From Paenibacillus silvae (GTDB taxonomy: Bacteria > Bacillota > Bacilli > Paenibacillales > Paenibacillaceae), in contig NZ_BMFU01000001.1 of assembly GCF_014639235.1 (NCBI RefSeq), positions 930,001 to 994,000 of the forward strand: a DNA stretch of 64,000 nt, written 5' to 3'. The notes below the pieces were generated by a model, which did no database searches, was not told the origin of the DNA, and worked only from the letters and a program-made list of their open reading frames with translations. Position 1 is the stretch's first letter. Each line of letters starts with the position of its first letter. This document shows, in pieces, positions 43,211 through 51,492 of this stretch. Position numbers and translations under genes: made by a program.

Positions 43211-43242
43211 CAGATTCCCTCCGGGTGAACCTCAAATTTTAT

Positions 43243-43461
43243 TTAGTATGCGTTTCCTCTAAATTCCCATGATTCAATATCATCAGTATTAATAATTTCG
43301 TTATATTCTGATTCGTGATTAAGTACTATAATTTGTTGGTTTGAACGATTTAAGATTCTTGAAATCATATCTTTAGAATCTTGACCTTTCCATTCATCAT
43401 CAAATACCTCGCCTCTTGCTATAACTTTGCCTGTATTCATTTTTATCATTACAGTCATCAT
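43243..43461 (-). CDS. Small hypothetical protein
   Basis: 72 residues (MMTVMIKMNTGKVIARGEVF ...), beta-rich. AAGGAGACTAAATAAC precedes the ATG. Function unknown. Confidence 0.62.
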   Translation of the reverse strand: MMTVMIKMNTGKVIARGEVFDDEWKGQDSKDMISRILNRSNQQIIVLNHESEYNEIINTDDIESWEFRGNAY

Positions 43462-43517
43462 GTTATTTAGTCTCCTTATAAGGATTTAATCATGAATTAA
43501 GACAATTTTAATGATAC

Positions 43518-43997
43518 TCACTTTTTATTAAATATTTTAGTAATTCTTTGCGACTTGAATCCCTCATATTTCGGTTCGTACAAGCAGTGCATAATTGATT
43601 CTATTAGGTTGAGCGTAAAAATACCAAGAGACCCATTAACCTCAACATCTATTCTATCTACATTCTTTTTAATCCAGTCTCCCACCGTATCATCGTTCAA
43701 CTCATAAATTTTCATCACAGGGTCAAACAATATGGATTTTGCTAAATTACTACCAGTTCGCGATGGATGATAGTGTTGACTAAAAAATCTAGGTTGGCTA
43801 TTGCTTCCCGCCTTACCTATTTTCAAAAACTCGCCTTTATATTGAAAAGTATAAACATAAGCATTACCTTCAACAAAAGAGAGGTGATGTGGATTGCCCC
43901 TATTGATAACTTTGATATCTTCATCAGATGGATAAATGTTAACATCATTCAAAATCTTATAGAGTAGAGGTTTAATACCACTCAGGTCATTATTCAT
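43518..43997 (-). CDS. GIY-YIG-like nuclease family protein
   Basis: 159 residues. The core AYVYTFQYKGEFLKIGKAGS, then RFFSQHYHPSRTGSNLAKSI, follows the GIY-YIG order (YVYTF for GIY, KIGKA for YIG, Arg and His-Tyr in the helix, Asn-Leu-Ala). Glu195-type metal ligand candidates lie in the C-terminal helix (LNLIESIMHCLYE). Probably a stand-alone nuclease; a mobile-element or defence role is possible. Confidence 0.65.
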   Translation of the reverse strand: MNNDLSGIKPLLYKILNDVNIYPSDEDIKVINRGNPHHLSFVEGNAYVYTFQYKGEFLKIGKAGSNSQPRFFSQHYHPSRTGSNLAKSILFDPVMKIYELNDDTVGDWIKKNVDRIDVEVNGSLGIFTLNLIESIMHCLYEPKYEGFKSQRITKIFNKK

Positions 43998-44129
43998 TGG
44001 GGGCCTCCATTTTATTGTTTACCTTTAATTTTCTGCTCCATTGGGGACAGTAAAAAATCAACCGATATATAAATATCTTTCCACTTTAAGTATTAATATC
44101 AAACTACTCTTTCACTTGACTAGTGCCAG

Positions 44130-44681
44130 TTAAATCATTTTCTGACTTTCTAAGAAATGTTTCAATCTGTGCTTCCATTCAATATAAGCACTGTCTAGTA
44201 TCTCAGTCTCTTCTGATTCGCTTACTTTTTTATTTATGGCAAAGATTCTATCCGTTGGCATGTTGGCAGCCTTCCCCCAGTAAGGTTTAGGATCTAGTCT
44301 CATTGGAACAGCAGGATTTTCAATCATTGTGTCAACATTTCCGTCTATGATGTATTCTTCAAATTCAACCCAACTATGCTCCCAAGTAAATTTCACTTCA
44401 TTATTTGAATATTTCGCATCTCCAATGCAAACATCTGCCTCATGTCCCAACAAGTTTAGAGCATATCTAACTAAGCAAGCAAAGTATATACACATATCAG
44501 ATCTTCCACCATATGCTTGATCTACCAAAGCAGCAGAAATATCAATAACTTTCTTACGATCCTCAGGATTTAAAAATTCACCATTTGTAATAAGTTTATC
44601 CGAAGGGAAGGGTCTGTTTCTTTCTATCTTTTGTTTTCGAATATTCTCGAAAATTTGCAATGGGTTCTTATGCTCTGACAA
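44130..44681 (-). CDS. Transglutaminase/papain-like Cys-His-Asp protein
   Basis: 183 residues from TTG with GGGGAG upstream. SDMCIYFACLVRYALNLLGH holds a Cys at a helix start, WEHSWVEFEEYIIDGN the His and Asp of a transglutaminase-like triad. It could be a protease, a deamidase or an acyl-transferase. The family is not identified further. It sits in an array of short genes and looks like a single-domain effector. Confidence 0.6.
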   Translation of the reverse strand: MSEHKNPLQIFENIRKQKIERNRPFPSDKLITNGEFLNPEDRKKVIDISAALVDQAYGGRSDMCIYFACLVRYALNLLGHEADVCIGDAKYSNNEVKFTWEHSWVEFEEYIIDGNVDTMIENPAVPMRLDPKPYWGKAANMPTDRIFAINKKVSESEETEILDSAYIEWKHRLKHFLESQKMI

Positions 44682-44718
44682 GTTAACTCTCCCCTTTTAG
44701 CATATTTAAGTGAAAGAC

Positions 44719-45009
44719 TCATGTTATATTCTCATTTGCTTTTTCTAATTGCTTTCTGAACTTATCTAGTTTTGACTGTTTATCTCCTCTGTCTTTATAG
44801 ATTGCATTTTCGAAAATATAAACTGCTCTTTCCAGAACTCGTTTAACATCAGCATATCGATTCATTTTGTTGTATATAATGCATAAACGATCGTATGGAA
44901 AGTTTCCTTCAAAACCCTCATTAACATTTGCCTCATACAGCTCAATAGCTTTATCAAGCTGACCTTCTTTTTCGTAACCCTTACCTAACAGATTCCTTGC
45001 AACCTGCAT
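44719..45009 (-). CDS. TPR-like repeat protein, short
   Basis: 96 residues with two tetratricopeptide-type helices (LGKGYEKEGQLDKAIELYEA N; YDRLCIIYNKMNRYADVKRV LERAV). No ribosome site is visible before the ATG, and an upstream stop follows only four codons back, so it may be an N-terminally truncated gene. Confidence 0.55.
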   Translation of the reverse strand: MQVARNLLGKGYEKEGQLDKAIELYEANVNEGFEGNFPYDRLCIIYNKMNRYADVKRVLERAVYIFENAIYKDRGDKQSKLDKFRKQLEKANENIT

Positions 45010-45070
45010 TTCAAAGAGTTCTTAATCAGTAATCAATTAAGACACCTCTTGGTAATATTGTTTTATCTAA

Positions 45071-45358
45071 TCATTTAAAATGATGTAAATCTTCAAGCTC
45101 AACATAGCCTACGATTCCAGTTTCATCAAACTTTATTTTAGCTTTCAATGGATTATTTAACTTATCTACTTTAAAACCTACTAATGTACCTACTTTGTCT
45201 CGATGTCTGAGTTTGTTTGGATTATCAGGAACAACTTTATAAATTCCTCCGTATTCCAATGTTACTTTGCGAACTAATTCACCCTTATGTAGAGCCTTAA
45301 TAGTACATTTAAGTGGCTTACCCGATTCCTCTGAATAAGATTTAATGTCATACAGCAT
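45071..45358 (-). CDS. Small beta-rich protein
   Basis: 95 residues (MLYDIKSYSEESGKPLKCTI ...), SH3-like beta pattern with VGYVELEDLHHFK end. The ATG at 45,358 has AAAGGG nine bases upstream. Function unknown. Confidence 0.62.
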   Translation of the reverse strand: MLYDIKSYSEESGKPLKCTIKALHKGELVRKVTLEYGGIYKVVPDNPNKLRHRDKVGTLVGFKVDKLNNPLKAKIKFDETGIVGYVELEDLHHFK

Positions 45359-45579
45359 TATCATTCACCCTTTTAATGAAAGTATTATTTCACTAAGAAT
45401 AACTTCGCAATTTAAATTGAATTATCAGTAGATAATACGCTGGTCCCTATCAATACAGTTACTTCGCTACCACAATTATACACCAACAAGTGTCCATCCA
45501 CCTATGTTTTATGAAGCAAAATGTCACCTTATATATTAATAGAAAGAGACTCATCCACCTGGACAAGTCTATCAGCTTA

Positions 45580-46158
45580 CTACCTACTCTCAATCAACCT
45601 TATCTCTTTCTCTACCTCTTCCAATAGTGGTTTAGCTGCGGCAATGATGTATTGGACGGATTCATCAATTATAGGCTCTATTTCCTCATTTACAAACTCG
45701 TCTGATAGTTTTTTATATTTAGCCATGTTGTGTAATCCAATCATATTTTTACTCAAGTCTAAAATTGCTGTTTGAATTGGTGCGAACTGCATAGGGATCG
45801 TGTCAATAGCTGTGTTTAATGATTCATATCCTCTTAAATATTCCCATAATCCATTCAACATAGCTTTATGTTCGTTCACGTTAAACAGTGGACTGTTAAC
45901 AATCAACTTTCCTGTTAAAGATTCTTTGGTGTAATACTTATTCTTTGCATTATAATGTGTAATTACAGTTTTCAATTCGTGTCTTAGCATATGTAACAAC
46001 TTGATACGCTGATTCCGTTCATCTTCTAGCTCCTTTTCTTTCGCCTTCTTCATCGTTACCCTAACACTCAACAATACGGCAAAAATAGGTACAGCAACGC
46101 CTGTAAACAATGTCATTGGTACTCCGCTATCCCATACAGACTTTATCCATTCTGCCAT
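45580..46158 (-). CDS. Membrane-anchored coiled-coil protein
   Basis: 192 residues. One N-terminal membrane helix (GVPMTLFTGVAVPIFAVLLS), then a long cytoplasmic coiled coil (KKAKEKELEDERNQRIKLLH ...) and helices. The ATG at 46,158 has AAGGAG upstream. It resembles single-helix effectors of anti-phage systems, but no partner is recognised. Confidence 0.65.
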   Translation of the reverse strand: MAEWIKSVWDSGVPMTLFTGVAVPIFAVLLSVRVTMKKAKEKELEDERNQRIKLLHMLRHELKTVITHYNAKNKYYTKESLTGKLIVNSPLFNVNEHKAMLNGLWEYLRGYESLNTAIDTIPMQFAPIQTAILDLSKNMIGLHNMAKYKKLSDEFVNEEIEPIIDESVQYIIAAAKPLLEEVEKEIRLIESR

Positions 46159-46935
46159 CCTTTCACTCCTTATGCATGATAGGAATATAATACCACCTAA
46201 CATGCTCAAAAGGAGTATTTGAGTATTGGATATCGAGATTTACGATACCCAAATTGAGATGTAACAAATCGAGACTTCCGAAAACTCAAAATGGTAAGTC
46301 ACCTGTGAGATAATAATTGACTCGCATTTCATGAGTGAGTTTTCGGTTTCGGTTAATAATCTAAATAAACACATAGGATCACATGTTCGAGAAATTGTAT
46401 ATGATCGTTGTCGACCATATCTACCACCAAAGTTACCGTGTCAATTCAGGTTCAAGCTGAACCCGACCTCTTTTTAACTTTGAAGTTAGAAAGTGATTAT
46501 TTCCGTTCTCAGATTAACGATGTGACTTCAACCCAAACGTCTTATACAATCCTCGTTGGACAAAATTTTCGCGCGAGAAAAATGTTCTTCTCTCAGTGAA
46601 GGTAAGTTATTCGTTTCAAACGAAATAGTACCGTAGCCCTTCAGAGGAGATTGTTGACTCTAGGACAGACTGTCCTAGAGACCATTCCGAGGAATATCTC
46701 GTTATGTTTTACGCAATGTTAAACAATTGTTATAGGATATGTGACTCACGCCAATTTTCGGTCATTATTAGAGACTTGTATTCAAGTTGGACATAACGCC
46801 CAATCAAGGAGGATGGAATTTCAACTCACCTTAAACAGTTCCCCTCAGTTTGGGGCTTCAGGTCAAACTTACGAGTAATATAGTCATGAATCAATGTGGG
46901 CATTTTGTCCTTATTGAGACCACGAATATATAATG
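46159..46935. other. Intergenic stretch with a perfect dyad
   Basis: About 780 bases without a convincing gene; a 63-codon plus frame at 46,408 has no ribosome site. CTCTAGGACAG-A-CTGTCCTAGAG at 46,658-46,680 is an 11-bp perfect dyad centred on one base. TTCCGAAA-type sequences occur near 46,270. Confidence 0.55.
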
Positions 46936-46966
46936 TAAAAAAGGACAACACCCATTTGTGTCATCC
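46936..46966 (-). terminator. Intrinsic terminator
   Basis: Minus strand GGATGACAC/GTGTTGTCC (with G-T pairs) followed by TTTTTT, just after the gene ending at 46,975. Confidence 0.82.
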
Positions 46967-46974
46967 CCATACAT

Positions 46975-47259
46975 CTATTCAACTTGTCTTGTTATCTCCT
47001 GATCCATTAATCGTTTCTGTTTCCTGATCAGTGCGAGTTCCTTTCTAATCTTCATCCTACGTTCAATTGTGATATCTAATCGTGATCCCTCTTTAACCAA
47101 GTCATTATATAAACTTTCCAATTCAGTTGTGATGGTATTCGTCTGTCTTAGATTTCTCATCTTCTTCTGATACTTCACTTTCCCCACTGCGCGATATGGT
47201 GGAATATCCGTAGTACTCAAACTCATGATCTCATCAAATAAGGATCCGTCAGATATCAT
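46975..47259 (-). CDS. Small basic helical protein
   Basis: 94 residues (MISDGSLFDEIMSLSTTDIP ...), Lys/Arg-rich coiled coil at the end. AAGGAGGAACATAAA precedes the ATG at 47,259. It forms a pair with the gene at 47,276. Function unknown. Confidence 0.65.
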   Translation of the reverse strand: MISDGSLFDEIMSLSTTDIPPYRAVGKVKYQKKMRNLRQTNTITTELESLYNDLVKEGSRLDITIERRMKIRKELALIRKQKRLMDQEITRQVE

Positions 47260-47275
47260 TTTATGTTCCTCCTTC

Positions 47276-47611
47276 CTACACGGATGGAGCCATGATATCA
47301 AACATTTCCGAATACAATGTCTCCAGGGCAAAGGATTGCGGTTTATGATTAATTCTGATTTTAGCATCCATAACTTTCATTAGTATTGTCCATTGTGGCT
47401 GCGACTGCCTTGCACGATCCAGTAATGCTAATGTGAGCAAAGCACATGATGAAGGGGATTTAAAGAATACATCTATGACTTCTCGTTGCATCTGATATTT
47501 ATTAAGCGTCCAGTATGATTGCTCCTGCTCAGATAACCTGTAATACTCTTCTTCGTAACGCTTGTAACGATAATCTTTAATCAAACCCTTAATGTATAGT
47601 ATAGGATTCAT
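47276..47611 (-). CDS. Hypothetical helical protein
   Basis: 111 residues (MNPILYIKGLIKDYRYKRYE ...), rich in Tyr/Arg/Glu and helical. AGAGGAGATGAACC precedes the ATG. Probably co-transcribed with the following gene. Function unknown. Confidence 0.68.
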   Translation of the reverse strand: MNPILYIKGLIKDYRYKRYEEEYYRLSEQEQSYWTLNKYQMQREVIDVFFKSPSSCALLTLALLDRARQSQPQWTILMKVMDAKIRINHKPQSFALETLYSEMFDIMAPSV

Positions 47612-47684
47612 GGTTCATCTCCTCTGATTTCAATTGCTTTTTAAGTACCCACAGGTGGGAATGAAAGAGTCATTTCATCAAATG

Positions 47685-47770
47685 TGGTATAATCGTGTAG
47701 TATCATTCATATATATTGCTCTTTCTTCATCTGGGGAGATGGTATTTACAGAGAGAGCAATATATATGAT
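47685..47770 (+). ncRNA. Candidate small structured RNA
   Basis: An extended -10 element TGGTATAAT (47,685-47,693) lies 14 bases before a long hairpin. Arms CATATATATTGCTCT (47,708-47,722) and AGAGCAATATATATG (47,754-47,768) pair perfectly. The pairing extends outward by one base and inward by three, and an inner hairpin CATCT-GGGG-AGATG sits in the loop. No ORF fits. It could be a regulatory RNA or a strong RNA structure in the divergent region. Confidence 0.5.
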
Positions 47771-47843
47771 ATTTAAACCATTGTTAAATGAATTCACAAA
47801 AATATTATGTTGCTTGTTCCATCACATTCTCTATTTAATATCA

Positions 47844-48311
47844 TTAAACAAGTTGCATTACTGCACGTTCAAAACGGATATTCTTATCAAACTTTTTTGC
47901 AGTAATCAGATCATTTACGTTAACTCCCCATTGTTTCATACGTTCTACTTCGTGAGGCACAATACTTTCCTTGAAGTAGACACGCAATGCTTGCAATGGA
48001 TTGAGTAAGTACATATCCAAGAAAGAATCATCAGATATTGAATTGAGTGCAAGTTGCTCTTTTCTTATGTCATATAACACAAGATTAGTTGCACTACTGT
48101 TACCATAGCGTTCATTATTTGCAGGGTGATCAATTACACGTTGGATAAAGTCAGTGATCAACTCAGGCGTTGTAAGGATTGCCTTCATATTAGCAATAAG
48201 GACGATTGCTGTTGAACTGATTTCAAGAGTAGCGATTGCAGATTCAATAGTTGTCATAGTGTTGATCCCCTTTACTTGTGTAGTTGTGGATGATTTGATA
48301 ATCAGTGTCAT
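47844..48311 (-). CDS. Hypothetical element protein
   Basis: 155 residues (MTLIIKSSTTTQVKGINTMT ...), helical, with C-terminal basic residues. AAAGGAG precedes the ATG. It is divergent from the helix-turn-helix gene at 48,499, so that regulator may control it. Function unknown. Confidence 0.68.
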   Translation of the reverse strand: MTLIIKSSTTTQVKGINTMTTIESAIATLEISSTAIVLIANMKAILTTPELITDFIQRVIDHPANNERYGNSSATNLVLYDIRKEQLALNSISDDSFLDMYLLNPLQALRVYFKESIVPHEVERMKQWGVNVNDLITAKKFDKNIRFERAVMQLV

Positions 48312-48498
48312 TATGTATTAACTCCTTTTGGTTTGGATTGCGTTGTGCTTCACTCGATACTCTCATTCTATATCGAATTTCATTAAATGTAAATAGTTTA
48401 ACTAAATTAATTTATCGTTTTTAGATATACTATATATAATAAGAAATGCGTGTTACAATACTGACTATAGTACTACAACTACACAATGAGGTGTTAAA

Positions 48499-48774
48499 GT
48501 GTCCAAGATCGACATTAATCTAAATTCCATCCTTGAAGAATTGAATATAAGTAAGAACAAACTTGCTGTTGAAGCTAAGTTAAGACCCAACCTAATTACT
48601 GAAATGTCAGAAGGTAAAACAAAGGCAATTAAGCTTGAAACACTTCAGAGACTTCTTGATACTCTAAACACCATTTCTAAAGATGTTTATGGTAAAGATA
48701 GTAAAGTTTATGGTGTGTCTGATTTGATTAAATACACCCCCAACATTATAAGAGTTCACAGTGGCAAAGATTAA
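48499..48774 (+). CDS. XRE-family helix-turn-helix regulator
   Basis: 91 residues from GTG with GAGGTG upstream. The helix-turn-helix is ISKNKLAVEAKLRPNLITEM SEG, followed by a C-terminal helix. Faces the divergent gene at 48,311; the intergenic region is AT-rich and could hold shared operators. Confidence 0.8.
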   Translation: MSKIDINLNSILEELNISKNKLAVEAKLRPNLITEMSEGKTKAIKLETLQRLLDTLNTISKDVYGKDSKVYGVSDLIKYTPNIIRVHSGKD

Positions 48775-48821
48775 TTACTCAATCTTTCTCAGTATTAAAT
48801 AGCATAATCAGCAAAATGAAA

Positions 48822-48854
48822 AACAGCGAGAACACACTCCCGCTGTTTCTTTTT
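48822..48854 (+). terminator. Intrinsic terminator
   Basis: AACAGCG/CGCTGTT stem with a partial inner GAG/CTC pairing and a TCTTTTTG tail. Confidence 0.85.
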
Positions 48855-48920
48855 GTCTATTGGGTAAAATTAATCTTTCTTAAAAAATAAAGAGATGCAT
48901 CTGCATCTCAGTTGAACTTT

Positions 48921-49106
48921 CTATTGATTTTTATCGGGCCAATCCGAACCATAACCTATTTTGCCACAATCCGCACAGATAAAGTCCCCTGTAGAAGCAC
49001 CTTTAAAGTATTCTTTAATAAGGCGTGAGTGAAAACATGGTTTATCCCCATTTTTTTCAGAAAGTCTCCTGCTGACTTCATCGGAGTCGTCTGCTTGAAT
49101 ATTCAT
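48921..49106 (-). CDS. Small Cys/His protein
   Basis: 61 residues from ATG 49,106 (GGGGTG upstream). CFHSRL and CADCGKIGYG suggest one zinc ribbon. Function unknown. Confidence 0.62.
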   Translation of the reverse strand: MNIQADDSDEVSRRLSEKNGDKPCFHSRLIKEYFKGASTGDFICADCGKIGYGSDWPDKNQ

Positions 49107-49252
49107 AGAAATCACCCCACATATTTAATTATATTTAAATTCTACATTCTTAAAATGAGTTTTGCAAGGAACCCATTCTCTTTGTTTTACTACTTAATTA
49201 CTCTAGAAATTGAAAATATAAATCAGAATTTCATTAAGAGTTAACTTACGTA

Positions 49253-50606
49253 CTGTACTTGCCCATAATCGCTTCAAATATTTGTAAGTTAAAAAAACTG
49301 ACAGTATCCCTATGCGACTCTGAGCCGTGTTTTAATTTGCTCTAATGTCGCTCCGCGCTGAGCTTGGTTGTAGATAAATTCAATCATGTCATGCTTTTTC
49401 TGAATACGGTAGCGATGTAACCCATCGATCAGGTTTCCCCGGCTACGATACGCACAACACAACGCGGCAAACATAAGCAGTGTCAAATACCGATCTATGG
49501 CCTGAGCCGAACGAACCTGGTAACGATCCATGGCTAGCTGAACTTTGGCTGTGCGAAAATAGGTTTCAATCGCCCAACGTTTGCTGTAATAGCTCAATAT
49601 TTCTTCATTATTCAGGGAAACATCTGTACGTAGAAAAGCTTTCATCTGCTTGGGATCAAAGCCTTCTCCCTCAGTCCAACACAGGAGCAAAACGGCGTTT
49701 TCGACCAAGTTAAGCTTACCTTCATAACGATATACTCGGTAAGTGGAGGAGCCGATGGTCACCAGATCGGTATCCGTTTTTGAGATGTATGAAGCAAAGC
49801 TTTGGAGCGATTGCCGGATGCCTTGCGGATAAAAAATGCGGTTTGTTTTCAAGCCACTAATGACATGAAAGCCGCGCTCCGCACAGGTTTGAAGTATCGA
49901 AGCAGATGGATACCACGAATCCATCAGGACATAGGTTTGGCAGGAAGAAAGAGGGACAGCCCGAATCATGTCACCAGCCAGTTCAATTTTACTTTTTCCT
50001 TGCGGATCGTAACGCGCTGTGGCAAAAGGAAATACATGATCCCCTGAGCGAAGCAGCGTTTGAACCACAGCGTGCCCGTAAACATGTCGCCGCTGGAGGT
50101 GAGAATATTGAAAAGAAGCCCCTTGAATCGGGTGTGTGGCCTGTGACGAAGGCTTGGTTTTTTCACACACGGTATCATCGAGAATAACAAACATGGGGCT
50201 ACGTTCTCGCCGAGCGAACGCCTGAATTTGCTGAAAAGCGGCACGTTGAACGATGTGTTCCAGATAAGAAGCCTCCCAGTTTCCGTGAGTTAAGAAATGA
50301 CTCAGCGTCCGGCGATCCCGCTCTTGCAAGCTTTCCCGGTGAATATCCGTCAACGTTCCTGTATATCCAGTTGAAAGCATCCCATCCACAAAATGTTTGA
50401 TGTGGTGAAGTGCAGGTTTGGAGAAATAAAACGGAAGTTTCCACTCATTCCAACGATTGTTCCAATAGTTTTGTTGTGATAAAGTAGACGTATGAGACAT
50501 ATCTTGTTCTCCTCTGCGTGGGGTGGTTGGTGGTACTTCTATTTTACGCAGGGAGTCAAGTGTGTCTCTATTTACATTTCATGGAACTAATTTTGAGCAA
50601 GTACAG
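49253..50606 (-). mobile_element. IS701/IS4-type insertion sequence, complete
   Basis: 1,354 bp. Terminal inverted repeats CTGTACTTGCCCATAAT (49,253-49,269) and the complement of ATTTTGAGCAAGTACAG (50,590-50,606) match in 14 of 17 positions. TTACGTA flanks both sides (49,246-49,252 and 50,607-50,613), giving a 7-bp target duplication, or 5 bp (TACGT) if the repeat includes one more base. One intact transposase gene inside. Higher GC than the surroundings, so it is probably a late arrival in the element. Confidence 0.9.
49310..50500 (-). CDS. DDE transposase (IS701/IS4-like)
   Basis: 396 residues. First Asp in MFVILDDTVCEKTK, second in VLMDSWYPSASIL, Glu in YYSKRWAIETYFRTAK, the Y-(2)-R-(3)-E-(6)-K type signature of IS4-related families. 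GAGGAG precedes the ATG. Uninterrupted, so probably active. Confidence 0.95.
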   Translation of the reverse strand: MSHTSTLSQQNYWNNRWNEWKLPFYFSKPALHHIKHFVDGMLSTGYTGTLTDIHRESLQERDRRTLSHFLTHGNWEASYLEHIVQRAAFQQIQAFARRERSPMFVILDDTVCEKTKPSSQATHPIQGASFQYSHLQRRHVYGHAVVQTLLRSGDHVFPFATARYDPQGKSKIELAGDMIRAVPLSSCQTYVLMDSWYPSASILQTCAERGFHVISGLKTNRIFYPQGIRQSLQSFASYISKTDTDLVTIGSSTYRVYRYEGKLNLVENAVLLLCWTEGEGFDPKQMKAFLRTDVSLNNEEILSYYSKRWAIETYFRTAKVQLAMDRYQVRSAQAIDRYLTLLMFAALCCAYRSRGNLIDGLHRYRIQKKHDMIEFIYNQAQRGATLEQIKTRLRVA

Positions 50607-50636
50607 TTACGTACTTATCAATAATTCTTCTAAGCA

Positions 50637-51341
50637 TTATTTATTTAATGTGAAAAATTCATCAATATATTTAATATATGTATCAATCACATCAAAACAA
50701 AAATTCTTTAATAAGAAAAACTTTTGTGCATCTGCATCAGTTAATTTAATTATTGGTGAAAGATGTACATTCTTTTCTCCTAACACTTCATTTATAACTT
50801 CCATAAGTGAGTACTCTATTGTAGGATCTGGAGATATTATAGAGATTAATTCGGCTCTCTTACTCTCTTCCTCCCATATATTACCGTCATTATGCACAAT
50901 ACAATTCCTAATTTTATTTAAATCTAAAATCCGATCTCTATTTGCCCCTGTAGGTAAAACTGCTCCAGCTTCCTCTTTCATGAATAACTCAAATCTTTCA
51001 AGGAGAGACAAGTGTGTATTCTTATTTCGATTATAAGTTACATTCTTTTGTTCAGAAATATAACCAACAATTTCATACAAGCATTTTTCAAATGTCGAAC
51101 AGATAGTAATAAATAAAGAAGAACGAGAAATATGTGGAAATATATTTAAAATTTCAACGTTTTTGATAATGGGTTTAATATACTCTCTTTCTTCTTTTCC
51201 ATTAATAAGAAGTGTTCCCGTTTGAATTTCAACAATATCAGCATTCGAAATAAAGCCTTCTGTTGTTTTAGCATATGAATCTAATTTCATTAATGCATAC
51301 TTTAAATGCTCAAGGCTAGAAAAATTGATTTTTAAACTCAT
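50637..51341 (-). CDS. HEPN-like protein with RX4H motif
   Basis: 234 residues, mostly helical. LNKIRNCIVHNDGNIWEEES gives Arg-X4-His (about residues 143-148), and the preceding helices have the layout of HEPN/MAE-type domains. It is the third such protein in the element. No toxin-antitoxin partner is adjacent. Likely an RNase-type defence or toxin gene, but this rests on the motif and fold pattern only. Confidence 0.66.
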   Translation of the reverse strand: MSLKINFSSLEHLKYALMKLDSYAKTTEGFISNADIVEIQTGTLLINGKEEREYIKPIIKNVEILNIFPHISRSSLFITICSTFEKCLYEIVGYISEQKNVTYNRNKNTHLSLLERFELFMKEEAGAVLPTGANRDRILDLNKIRNCIVHNDGNIWEEESKRAELISIISPDPTIEYSLMEVINEVLGEKNVHLSPIIKLTDADAQKFFLLKNFCFDVIDTYIKYIDEFFTLNK

Positions 51342-51492
51342 AAAACAACCACCTTAATGTTTATTTTAATTGTAGCATTTAGATTACAATATATGCTTGT
51401 TTTAGATAAAGTTCAACTTTTAAGTCAATTGGTCAATGTTACGTCCAAAATAGAAAACACAAAAAGGTTGACGCAATGTCAACCCCAATAGG

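Noticed and set aside
46408..46599. 63-codon plus frame
   Set aside because: No ribosome site; composition like random AT-rich DNA.
47634..48008. 124-codon plus frame
   Set aside because: Half is antisense to the gene at 47,844-48,311 and the other half is the hairpin RNA region; no ribosome site at the start.
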